A stretch of DNA of 64,000 nucleotides, from the NCBI RefSeq assembly GCF_042650565.1, contig NZ_JBHSBH010000002.1, positions 108,020 through 172,019 of the forward strand, read 5' to 3'. Origin of the DNA: Nocardiopsis_B sediminis. Its GTDB lineage: Bacteria; Actinomycetota; Actinomycetes; Streptosporangiales; Streptosporangiaceae. The notes beneath the pieces are model-generated. The model did not search any database. It saw only the letters and a list, made by a program, of their open reading frames with translations, and was not told the origin of the DNA. The position numbers and the translations under genes are program-made. How positions within the stretch are numbered: position 1 is the first letter of the stretch; each line of letters begins with the position of its first letter. Positions 1 through 6,955 of the stretch are shown here, in pieces.

Positions 1-962
1 GGGAAGTCGCGCTCCAGCTCCGACAGCGCGCGCACGTGCAGCGGGGCGCCGCTCAGTTCGGGGTCGTAGGTGGCCAGCTGCTCGATGGAGCAGTCGCCCT
101 TGTCCCCGGTGTGCACGAACAGCACGCGAGCGGCGCCGCCGAAGGCCCGCTGCGCCTTGGTCAGGGTCCACCCGGCGGCGTCGAGGATGTGGCTGGGGTC
201 CTTCTTGACCTCGACGCAGAGCACGCGGTGCCGGTAGCGGACGATGAGGTCGAAGTCGCCGATGGATTCGCGGGGCGAGCGGGGGTCGGGCATGACCCGG
301 TTGCCCATGACCTCGGCGCCGGGGGTGTCGGCGAGCCGGCGCCGGAACAGGTCGAGCACCCGCGCCTCGGCCATGTCGCCGGGGCCCAGCGGGACCGGGC
401 GGCCGCGCAGCCACGCTTGCTGTTCGGGGAGGCGGTCGCCGGGGCGCAGCTCGATGCCGTGCAGCCCGGCGAGGGCGTCGATGGTCAGGGCGCTGCTGTC
501 GATGCCCCCGGGGTGCAGGGAGCCGTCGGTGAAGCGCAGGGACTCGGAGGTGGCGTCGAGGTAGCTGCGCCAGCGGTGCCTGCCGGGGAAGCGGCGGGCG
601 TGCTGGAGGACGGCGTGCACGCTCATGACCTTGGTGCCGCCGGTGTAGCACAGCCGCCAGTCGCCGGTGAGCCCGGCGGCCATGCGGTCGAAGCCGGCGC
701 GCACGGCGGCGAAGTCGTAGGTGTCGCGGCCGAGGTCGACCAGGCGCGCGTCCTCGATGCCCGGGCAGAGGCGGCGCGCGGTGCCGGCAATGGCGGCCGC
801 CCGCTGGGCGGTGTCGCCGCCGTGGACGACGACCAGCCGGCGCGGGGCGAAGGTCAGGGCGGACAGCAGTGCGGGGGTCGGGCTGGTGCCGGCGAGGGCG
901 ACGAGGGTGTCGGGGGCGCGCTCGGCGCCCGGGTCGGCGGGGCGATCCGGTGTGGGTCCCAT
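1..962 (-). CDS. Card1/Can2-like CARF-domain nuclease (CRISPR type III ancillary effector), 3' end cut by window edge
   Basis: An open frame runs from an ATG at 962 leftward off the window without a stop, giving 320 codons. The N-terminal half looks like a CARF sensor domain: a hydrophobic strand followed by TSPTPALL, then a TGGTKVM motif at residues 107-113, which is the hallmark of the DUF1887/Card1 group. The C-terminal half has a PD-(D/E)xK nuclease core, with D238, E251 and K253 in a D-x12-E-V-K layout. In known Card1 and Can2 enzymes the CARF domain binds cyclic tetra-adenylate made by Cas10 and switches on DNA/RNA cleavage. Family members are about 370-390 aa, so only some tens of residues should be missing. 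It follows the decayed array and lies on the same strand as Cas6. The role in defence is inferred from family and context. No strong ribosome-binding site precedes the chosen start. Confidence 0.78.
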   Translation of the reverse strand, partial: MGPTPDRPADPGAERAPDTLVALAGTSPTPALLSALTFAPRRLVVVHGGDTAQRAAAIAGTARRLCPGIEDARLVDLGRDTYDFAAVRAGFDRMAAGLTGDWRLCYTGGTKVMSVHAVLQHARRFPGRHRWRSYLDATSESLRFTDGSLHPGGIDSSALTIDALAGLHGIELRPGDRLPEQQAWLRGRPVPLGPGDMAEARVLDLFRRRLADTPGAEVMGNRVMPDPRSPRESIGDFDLIVRYRHRVLCVEVKKDPSHILDAAGWTLTKAQRAFGGAARVLFVHTGDKGDCSIEQLATYDPELSGAPLHVRALSELERDF

Positions 963-1067
963 GGGTCCACTTCGCACATCTCTTGTTCTAGTACCTGGGC
1001 GGCGCGACCGGTAGGGACCCCCGTGCCCGGCAGCGGTCCCCTCGTCCGGGAGGCGTGTCCGAGAGAA

Positions 1068-1102
1068 GTGGTCCAGCGGGGTGATGATCCTCGCGGACCA
1101 CT
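1068..1102. repeat. Inverted repeat between the CARF nuclease gene and the CRISPR remnant
   Basis: Arms AGTGGTCC (1068-1075) and GGACCACT (1095-1102) pair perfectly, and an inner GCG/CGC extends the stem after one unpaired base. It sits about 105 bp upstream of the CARF nuclease start, in a slightly AT-richer stretch that could be a leader or promoter region. The function is unknown. Confidence 0.45.
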
Positions 1103-1326
1103 GCACACCACGACCAACACCGATCAATCAGACCGACTACCAAACCCCTCACCGGAGCCCGTCGCCGAGGCCGCAGGCGCCCCTCGTCGACCGGCAGCCG
1201 AAAAGGAGGAGCGGTGACCAGGACGGAACGGACAAGGGCATCGGACCCGCCGGCGCAGCGGACCCCTCCGCATTACGGCGCGGCGGCCGGCATACGAACC
1301 GGACCCGACCCCGCCCTTCCCCTTCC

Positions 1327-1605
1327 CTCCACCCGGCGGACGGTATAGCCGCGATCACCACAAAACTCGCGCGTCGATCAGGGAAGACCACCTCCCGGCA
1401 GACGGGATAGCGACCACGCCGAGCACGACCCTGGGGAATTCTTCGTCGTCCACCCCCGGCAGACGGGATAACAACGCCAGTTGTTGACGGGCGCTCCGTC
1501 CAGGGTCGATCCTCCCCGGCAGACGGAATCACAACAACATCTGGCTCGCCTGCGAAGCGAAAGTGCACGCCCGGCTCAGCATCACCGGAAGACGGAATGA
1601 CCACG
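1327..1605. CRISPR. Degenerate CRISPR array, about five diverged repeats
   Basis: A motif close to CCCCGGCAGACGGGATA recurs with its GGCAGA core at 1335, 1397, 1458, 1518 and 1587, giving spacings of 62, 61, 60 and 69 nt. The three middle copies share the most, including a preceding GTCG-like stretch and a trailing CAAC. The outer two are more mutated (GGCGGACGGTAT and GGAAGACGGAAT). The repeat contains a CCCG/CGGG mini-stem. Sequences between copies are unrelated to each other, as spacers would be. The period fits repeats of about 28-31 nt plus spacers of about 30 nt. Every copy differs, so the array is probably old and inactive. It lies between a CARF nuclease gene and a Cas6 gene, which supports the call. 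Confidence 0.7.
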
Positions 1606-1646
1606 GCCGGGGCGAGCGCCGTACGGCGCCGAATCGCTGCACGAGA

Positions 1647-1695
1647 GGCGGCTCCGGCCGCGGGGGACACCCGATCCCCCACGACCGGAGCCGCC
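1647..1695 (-). terminator. Strong hairpin downstream of the cas6/NLTPH genes
   Basis: GGCGGCTCCGG (1647-1657) pairs with CCGGAGCCGCC (1685-1695), and a nested GGGGGA/TCCCCC stem fills the loop. It begins about 65 bp past the stop codon of the 1759-2097 gene and would end a minus-strand transcript before the CRISPR remnant. There is no U-tract, as is common in very GC-rich actinobacteria. Confidence 0.55.
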
Positions 1696-1758
1696 CTTCG
1701 CCATGGCGCACACAAGCCGAACCCGGCACGCCGAGCGCGCCGGGCCATTGCCATGGGA

Positions 1759-2097
1759 TCAGGAGCCGTTGCGGCGCCCCAGAGCCTTGCAGCCGAGGAT
1801 GGTGCCGTCGGGCGAACGGACGAGATCAGTGGGCACGAGGAGGTCATGGCGTTCGGGATGGGCCACCGCCACCGTCGACGACACGATGTACCACACCCCC
1901 AGCGCGGGTTCGGGCAGCAGCGGTGCCTTGCCGTAGTCCTCGGCGAACACCGGGATCCCCCCGATGCGGCCGATCTCGCAGCGGTCGACGGCGACGCGCA
2001 CGGGCTTGCTCGCGGCCGGGCAGCGGACGACCACCTTGTCGTCGGCGTCGAAGATGGTCACTTCATGCGGTGTCAGGTTGACCAGCGGAAGTCGCAT
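1759..2097 (-). CDS. Small conserved NLTPHxV-type protein of unknown function
   Basis: 112 aa, soluble, with no signal peptide or membrane segment. It opens with VNLTPHEVTIF at residues 6-16, has a central GGIPVF, and ends with a VSSTVAVAHPER, LLVPTD, DGTILGC pattern. From memory, proteins with this N-terminal NLTPHxV signature and C-terminal VPDxLVRDxxGxIIGC-like block are scattered through bacteria and phages as hypothetical proteins; I know no assigned function. It follows cas6 on the same strand after 84 bp and precedes the CRISPR remnant, so it may be part of the same locus, but that is only positional. The ATG is preceded by GAGAGGGAAGA, a usable ribosome-binding site. Confidence 0.7.
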   Translation of the reverse strand: MRLPLVNLTPHEVTIFDADDKVVVRCPAASKPVRVAVDRCEIGRIGGIPVFAEDYGKAPLLPEPALGVWYIVSSTVAVAHPERHDLLVPTDLVRSPDGTILGCKALGRRNGS

Positions 2098-2181
2098 TCT
2101 TCCCTCTCACATCCCGAGCCGACCGGCTGGCCCGCCGGACCCGGCATGCAGCGGAGCATCCATCGCCCGCGGCGTGCGGAG

Positions 2182-3108
2182 TCAGTCGAACAGCAACCCG
2201 TCGAATTCCTGTTCCTGGTATTCCGCGTACACCGGACGCGGAGGCCGGGACCGCCGGCGGTCCCGCGCGGGCGGACGACGCCGTCCAGCGGCCACTTCGC
2301 GGCCGGTCGTGAGTGTGTCCACGCGCAGCGCGCCGAAGCCCTGCGCGGTGTACTTGCCCACACCGGTCAGCTCGATGAGTTCCAGCAGCGCGCCGAAGTC
2401 GGAGAGGCGTTCGCCGTCGGAACCGTGGGGCAGGCTCAACCGCAGCCCGCCCTCCCAACCCGGCACCGTGCGCCCCGCGGGTCCGGGGTGCTCGGTGGCG
2501 CGGATCGGCGCGGAGTCATCGGGGGCGCGCCTGAGCCGCGCCGTCACATCGTCGATCCGGCGCAGCCAGGGTTCGGCGATCTCGCGCGGCGCGAACCGCG
2601 CCACCGCCCCCACCGCACCACTCCCGCCCAGCACACCGCCCGATGTTCTGTGCACCACGCCGAACAGCAGCCGCGGCCCCGGCCACGCCTGGAAGCTGTC
2701 CTCGCCGTCATAGTTGCGCGCGAGCGACACGACCGGGCTGAGCGTGTGCAGCGTGGCGCTCACGGGCGCCCGCTGCGGATGGGCCAGGATCGCGGCGTAG
2801 CCGCGGGCGTGCACGGCCGTCACCGAAAGCGGTTCGAACAGGTGGTCGCCGACCCGTTGCACGCGGCCGATGAGGTCGGCGGGATCAGTGCCGGGAGGGG
2901 ATTCGTCGTCGAGCCAGGTCAGCGACCACACCCACAGGCGGTCGGCGATCGGCTGGGGCCAGCCGTTCATCGCCCACTTCTTGGCGGCGCCGTGCTCGGG
3001 TCCCGGCTGCGGCCACCACGAGTTCAGCAGCCCGTGGCAGTCGACGGCGCGCACGGGCCGGGCGGCGTCGGCGTGATCACGCAGCACCAGCGTCCAGCGT
3101 CGTGGCAT
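2182..3108 (-). CDS. cas6: Cas6-type CRISPR RNA-processing endoribonuclease
   Basis: 308 aa. The glycine-rich signature near the C-terminus, GVGKYTAQGFGALRV (about 249-263), matches the GxGxxxxxGxG loop of Cas6 (PF10040). The N-terminal third carries H25 and a KKWAMNGWPQP segment where Cas6 proteins place a catalytic His and a conserved strand. Known Cas6 enzymes cut pre-crRNA within the repeat. The last 44 residues (about 265-308) are an Arg-rich extension ending in an acidic tail, unusual for the family. An ATG at 3108 with GGGAGAG seven bases upstream is preferred over the longer frame from 3300. No other cas gene is visible on this side. Specialised I-E (Cas6e) or III variants cannot be told apart by eye. 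Confidence 0.74.
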   Translation of the reverse strand: MPRRWTLVLRDHADAARPVRAVDCHGLLNSWWPQPGPEHGAAKKWAMNGWPQPIADRLWVWSLTWLDDESPPGTDPADLIGRVQRVGDHLFEPLSVTAVHARGYAAILAHPQRAPVSATLHTLSPVVSLARNYDGEDSFQAWPGPRLLFGVVHRTSGGVLGGSGAVGAVARFAPREIAEPWLRRIDDVTARLRRAPDDSAPIRATEHPGPAGRTVPGWEGGLRLSLPHGSDGERLSDFGALLELIELTGVGKYTAQGFGALRVDTLTTGREVAAGRRRPPARDRRRSRPPRPVYAEYQEQEFDGLLFD

Positions 3109-3298
3109 CGTCACTCTCCCTTTGTCGAGGGTCTCGACCGTCGTGGGCGCGGCTCCGGCACCGGGCCGGAGCACCCATAGCTCTCGGACAGGATGCGCGG
3201 CCCCGTCCGAGAAGTGTCGGCACACCATCACCGAGATCCGCGAGACGAGGCAGGCGCGACCTGGCAGCCTCGACGCGATAGAACGGAGCCTCCGCCGC

Positions 3299-3547
3299 AT
3301 GAACCCCGGAGACGACCACGCCGACCCGCCACCGAGCGACGTGTCCCCGCCCGCCCACCGGGCGTGGCTGGACGCCTACGTCGATCACCGGCTGGCCGGG
3401 ATCGGCCGGGAGCTGGCCGGAGACACCGAGGGAACCGACCTCGGGACCAACCGGATTCCACCGCCGCCCGCTCCCCATATCACCGCGCGTGAACTCGCGC
3501 CCTACCTCGCCGAACTCGCCGAGCGCTACCGAAGCAGGACCGCTTGA
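3299..3547 (+). CDS. Small hypothetical protein
   Basis: 82 aa, predicted from an ATG at 3299 with GGAG about ten bases upstream. The sequence is acidic at the start, Pro-rich in the middle and ends in a helix (ARELAPYLAELAERY). It resembles no family I know. It is divergent from cas6 and separated by 190 bp. The coding call rests on the ribosome-binding site, GC3 bias and a clean stop; it could be spurious. Confidence 0.4.
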   Translation: MNPGDDHADPPPSDVSPPAHRAWLDAYVDHRLAGIGRELAGDTEGTDLGTNRIPPPPAPHITARELAPYLAELAERYRSRTA

Positions 3548-3571
3548 TCCGGATCGCCCGCCCCAAGGGGG

Positions 3572-3608
3572 TTGACTCAGCGCATACCGGCGCTTTACCT
3601 TCGAAGGT
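3572..3608 (+). promoter_or_regulatory. Putative promoter overlapping a 12-bp palindrome
   Basis: TTGACT (3572-3577) and TACCTT (3596-3601) are 18 bases apart and resemble -35 and -10 elements. The perfect palindrome ACCTTCGAAGGT (3597-3608) overlaps the -10, a position typical of a repressor site. The likely target is the gene starting at 3749. Confidence 0.45.
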
Positions 3609-3748
3609 GACCACGCGCGCCACGATGGCGGCACCTTCGGGGACCAGCCGGCGTGGGTGTGTCGACAGCGCCTGCAACCTTCTTCGATTGCCTTTCCCGG
3701 AGAGCTGGGGAAGAGCCTCAGCCCCGTGCCCCGGGGAGAAGAAGGATC
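3609..3748 (+). other. Leader before the Cys-rich protein
   Basis: No gene. Contains CACCTTCGGGGACC near 3630-3645, which repeats half of the 3597-3608 palindrome and may be a second regulator contact. Confidence 0.3.
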
Positions 3749-4966
3749 TTGAGCACGCGTTGCCTGTTCTCGGACCTTTTCGGTTCGACCGCGTTCCTGA
3801 ACGCGCTCACCCGCGCCTTCGGCTGCGGCCGGTGCGACGCCGGTGCGCAGCGCCACGCGGTCCAGACCATGCAGACCTGCGAGCGCCATGCCGCGCAGTT
3901 CGACTCCGCCGTCACGCTGCTGAGCGAGCATTGCCCCTGCCCCGCGCACGGCGGTAGCCCCAACGCCAAGATCACCAAGCGCATGTCCGAGGTCCATACC
4001 TCGCTCGACGGCGGGACCCCCGCCCCGGCCGCGGTGCGCCGGCTCTGCTTCGCCCTGCGCGATACCGAGACCGACCGCGCCTTCGCCCGGCTGCGCCTGG
4101 TCTACCCGCAGTGGTCGGGGCGCACCCTGCGCTGCGCGTTCTCCGAGCGGCCCCGCCGCTGGGCGCGCCAGCAGGCGGTCGCCGCCGAGATCGCGCCGAG
4201 CGTGCTGGAGCAGGAGGCCCTGGCCGCGCTGGTCCTGGCGGCCGGGTTCGGCCACCCGGCCGTCGACCTGCCCGACGAGCAGTCCGACGACTCCGTCGAC
4301 CTCGTGGCCGGCGGCCTGGTCTCCGACCACGGGTTCACCCAGGAGTCCGGCGCCGTGCCGGTGGCCGACCGCGCCGGCCGGGCCGTCCTGGCCACCCGCG
4401 AGCGGCCCCTGGTCTCGGTGCCCACCGGCGACTACCTGCTGCGCAAGCTCGCCGAACTCTCCGGCGGGGTCGACCCCGCCCGGGCGCGCACCGTCGACGA
4501 ACAGCGCCGGGTGGTGCTGGCCGGCGAACTCCGCGGGATCAGCCCCGAGGAGCTCGCCCGCCTGCTCACCGGGGTGCTGCGGCGGCTGGCCGAGCGCATG
4601 CCCGAGCACTTCGATCTGCTGGAGCGGGCCCGCGGCCGTGCCCGCAGCGCCCCCTACCGTCCCGTCGCCGACCCCCGCCCCTCGCCGGTCCCTCCGCCCG
4701 GCACCGAGCGCACCCGGCAGGTTCCGTTGCCCGAACGCGAGATGGCGTGGCTGCGGTGGACCGCGTGGACCCTGGTCAACCAGGCGCGCCGCAGCCCAGT
4801 GTTCTACGCCGCCAACCCTGTGGCGGCTCTCGACCGGTTCCTCGACAACCACCTCCGCACCCGCTCGTGGGCGGTACCGGCGGTGTGGTCGAAGGCGCTG
4901 GACGACGACGATACCCGGGCCGACCTGCTCGACGCCCTGGTCGACGTCGTCGCCAACACCGAGTGA
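3749..4966 (+). CDS. Cys-rich N-terminus protein of unknown function
   Basis: 405 aa from a TTG at 3749, chosen because GGGGAGAAGAAGGA lies just upstream. A longer frame from 3653 has no such signal. The first 80 residues are rich in Cys and His (FGCGRC, then TCERH, then EHCPCPAH), which could bind a metal. Residues 100-330 are mostly helical with no recognised motif. A Pro-rich linker follows, then a conserved-looking WLRWTAWTLVNQARRSPVF block. There are no membrane segments or signal peptide. I do not recognise the family. Its palindrome-bearing promoter and location beside the CRISPR remnant make it an accessory gene of interest. Confidence 0.72.
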   Translation: MSTRCLFSDLFGSTAFLNALTRAFGCGRCDAGAQRHAVQTMQTCERHAAQFDSAVTLLSEHCPCPAHGGSPNAKITKRMSEVHTSLDGGTPAPAAVRRLCFALRDTETDRAFARLRLVYPQWSGRTLRCAFSERPRRWARQQAVAAEIAPSVLEQEALAALVLAAGFGHPAVDLPDEQSDDSVDLVAGGLVSDHGFTQESGAVPVADRAGRAVLATRERPLVSVPTGDYLLRKLAELSGGVDPARARTVDEQRRVVLAGELRGISPEELARLLTGVLRRLAERMPEHFDLLERARGRARSAPYRPVADPRPSPVPPPGTERTRQVPLPEREMAWLRWTAWTLVNQARRSPVFYAANPVAALDRFLDNHLRTRSWAVPAVWSKALDDDDTRADLLDALVDVVANTE

Positions 4967-5121
4967 GTCCCGGCCCCCGTCCGTCCGCCGTCGCGCGCGG
5001 ACCGGGGGCCGGCCCATGTCCGCGGTGCGCGCCGCTGTCCCCGGGTTTCGGGTCCGGCGCCGCGCGCCATATCGGACGCTTCGGGTGGAACCGGTGCGGC
5101 GGCTGCGGTATCTAATCGGCC

Positions 5122-5409
5122 ATGAACGAACTCAACTGCCCCAAGTGCCCCGGCCCGCTGTCGCGGCGGGTCCTGGTCGGCGTCACGGTCGACCAGTGTG
5201 AGAAGTGCAAGGGGATCTTCCTGGACCGCGGCGAGCTCGAGGAGCTGCTGGAGGCCGAGCACCGCTGGAGCCGCGGCCACGAGGCCGAGTACAGCGGGGG
5301 CCGCAGGCGCCGGGAGGAGGACGGCGCCTACGAGCCGGACGCCGCGGAGGGCTACCACGGCGAGCGGCGCCGGCGCCAGTCCAGCTTCCTGGACGAGATC
5401 TTCGACTGA
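5122..5409 (+). CDS. TFIIB-type zinc-ribbon protein
   Basis: 95 aa. It starts MNELNCPKC and has a second CEKC after a short strand, then GIFLDRGELEEL, the pattern of the zf-TFIIB small zinc-ribbon family. The remaining half is charged and disordered (RRRREEDG) and ends in an FLDEIFD motif shared with other family members. The biochemical role of these proteins is not settled. The ATG has no clear Shine-Dalgarno but a TATCTAAT -10-like element lies about ten bases before it, so the mRNA may be almost leaderless. Confidence 0.85.
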   Translation: MNELNCPKCPGPLSRRVLVGVTVDQCEKCKGIFLDRGELEELLEAEHRWSRGHEAEYSGGRRRREEDGAYEPDAAEGYHGERRRRQSSFLDEIFD

Positions 5410-5419
5410 CGCGCCCGAA

Positions 5420-5472
5420 CGCCGAAGGGCCCGTGGCCGCCCCGGTGAGGCGGGCGCACGGGCCCTTCGGCG
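5420..5472. terminator. Bidirectional terminator
   Basis: CGCCGAAGGGCCCGTG (5420-5435) pairs perfectly over 16 bp with CACGGGCCCTTCGGCG (5457-5472). It separates the zinc-ribbon gene from the convergent doxX gene. Confidence 0.85.
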
Positions 5473-5535
5473 TATCGGGGGCGGGGGCGCCCGGGAAGTC
5501 GCCCCCTTCTCAGAACCGGGTGCCGGGACCCGGTG

Positions 5536-5994
5536 TCAGGCCACGCGCGCGGTCGCGGGGGCGGCGGCGGTGGAGCGGCCCCAGGGCAGGAAGCGGTCGA
5601 GGGCGAAGCCGCCGCCGGTGAAACCGAGCGCCAGGGCTGCCGTGCCGAGCGCGAGCACCAGCTCGAAGCCGCCTTCGCTGACGAAGAGCGGCGTGCCGAA
5701 GTGGCCGAACACGTAGGCGCCGACCATCTGTGCGGCCAGCAGGACGCCGGTGACGGGCAGCGCGAAGCCGACCACCAGGGCGATGCCGCCGCCGAATTCG
5801 ATCGCGATCGCGACGATCCCCGCGATCTCGGGCAGCGGGACGCCCATAGACGCGAACCCCTGGCCGGTGGCGGCGACGCCGGACTGGATCTTCTGCCAGC
5901 CGTGGGCGATGAAGATGACGCCGATCGCGATGCGCGCGATCAGGGTCACGGTGTCGGTGAGCGGGTTGCCTGCTTTGAGCGCTGTTCCGGTCAT
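5536..5994 (-). CDS. DoxX family membrane protein
   Basis: 152 aa with four hydrophobic segments. The LIARIAIGVIFIAHGWQK start, then the EFGGGIALVVG helix and a final charged WGR tail, are typical of DoxX/SURF4-like proteins. Relatives take part in membrane redox or thiol-stress responses in mycobacteria, but the substrate here is unknown. The ATG at 5994 is chosen because GAGAGAC precedes it; an in-frame ATG four codons upstream (6006) is possible. Confidence 0.85.
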   Translation of the reverse strand: MTGTALKAGNPLTDTVTLIARIAIGVIFIAHGWQKIQSGVAATGQGFASMGVPLPEIAGIVAIAIEFGGGIALVVGFALPVTGVLLAAQMVGAYVFGHFGTPLFVSEGGFELVLALGTAALALGFTGGGFALDRFLPWGRSTAAAPATARVA

Positions 5995-6339
5995 CGTCTC
6001 TCTCATTCTCTGGCGGGTATCGCGGCGATGGTGCGGGGACAGGCTGCGCGGCGCTCCGATCCGCCCATGGGGGAAGCCGGAAAAATCTTCCCTGGAAACT
6101 AGATCATATCCGCTACCGATCGCACACGTTCTGTGGCGAGAACCACAGGGGAAGGGGAGTTGCGCGAAACCCGCTCTCGCGCTTGGCGGACGCCGGGGGT
6201 CGCGGCCTTCGCTAGGCTTCCGGTTAGGGCGGCACGCACCCTTTGCACCACAGATCCACTGGTCGGCCGACCTCGGCCTTCGAACGCGTGTATGATTTTC
6301 GCGCCAGCACCCACACCGATCCGAAGGGATGCCACCGCC

Positions 6340-6600
6340 GTGGTCACCGAGGTCTTCACGCTCAAGTATTGCGATCCGCACGCCGTCCGCGAGGAGAAGG
6401 TCGAGGCGTCCGAGGTCATCCAGTTCGCCTGGGACGGCACCGTGCGCGAGGTCGACGCCTGCTCCGAGTGCAAGAAGGAGCACGAGGCGCTCTACGAGCC
6501 GCTCGTCGACTACTCCCGCCCGTTCAAGAAGCAGCGTCGCGTCACCAAGAAGAACGACGCCAAGGCCGACGACACCGAGAGCACCGACTCCGACGCCTGA
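6340..6600 (+). CDS. Small Cys/His protein resembling the Lsr2 dimerisation domain
   Basis: 86 aa from a GTG at 6340 (GAAGGGA upstream). The core, SEVIQFAWDGTVREVDA followed by an amphipathic helix ending in a basic patch, follows the layout of the Lsr2 N-terminal dimerisation domain: beta hairpin with DG turn, then helix. Unlike Lsr2 it carries C11-x2-H14 and C41-x2-C44 with H48 close by, a possible zinc site, and it lacks the AT-hook C-terminal domain, having a Lys/Asp-rich tail instead. Many actinobacteria and their phages encode such proteins. The function is not known; nucleoid or transcription-factor partnering is a guess. Confidence 0.72.
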   Translation: MVTEVFTLKYCDPHAVREEKVEASEVIQFAWDGTVREVDACSECKKEHEALYEPLVDYSRPFKKQRRVTKKNDAKADDTESTDSDA

Positions 6601-6955
6601 CCCGTGGCCCACGACGACCGGCGCCGCCCCCCGGCCGTGCCGGTCGTCCGCCAAGGAAAGGAAAGGCGCCCCGCTCCCCCGCCGGCCGCACCGGCCCCGC
6701 TTTCGCCATCGGCGAACGGCTCCCTCGCGCGAAACCGGGCCACCAGGCCGCCCGATCCACCGGCCGCCGGTGTGAAGCCCTACTGACAACCGGCTCCCGT
6801 CAGTGCCCCGGATCCCGCCCTCCCACCCGCCCCACCGGCCCGCCTTCACGGCGGCTTACCCCTCGTTTTCAGTACGCCTTAAAACGGAGGTAAGATCACG
6901 CGTCGTATCTAACCCAAGCGCCCCACAAGGGCCAATACCGGGCGCGGAGCCGCTG
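6601..6955. other. Intergenic region with hairpins before the permease gene
   Basis: No gene seen. Contains ACTGAC/GTCAGT arms at 6782-6804 and an imperfect inverted repeat at about 6857-6895 (CTTACCCC with CGTTTT against AAAACGGAGGTAAG). The second puts a GGAGGT sequence inside a stem about 65 bases before the permease start, so it could be a leader structure. Confidence 0.4.

Noticed and set aside
36..1217. Long plus-strand frame across the first kilobase
   Set aside because: It is antisense to the Card1-like nuclease gene, has low-complexity composition and no domain.
1149..1847. Minus-strand frame with repeated VVIPSAG segments
   Set aside because: The repetition is a by-product of the diverged CRISPR repeats (60-62 nt apart, not a multiple of three) and the frame has no start signal or domain.
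5994..6849. N-terminal extension of the DoxX gene back to 6849
   Set aside because: The added part is Arg/Gly-rich with no domain and the shorter frame has a ribosome-binding site and family length.
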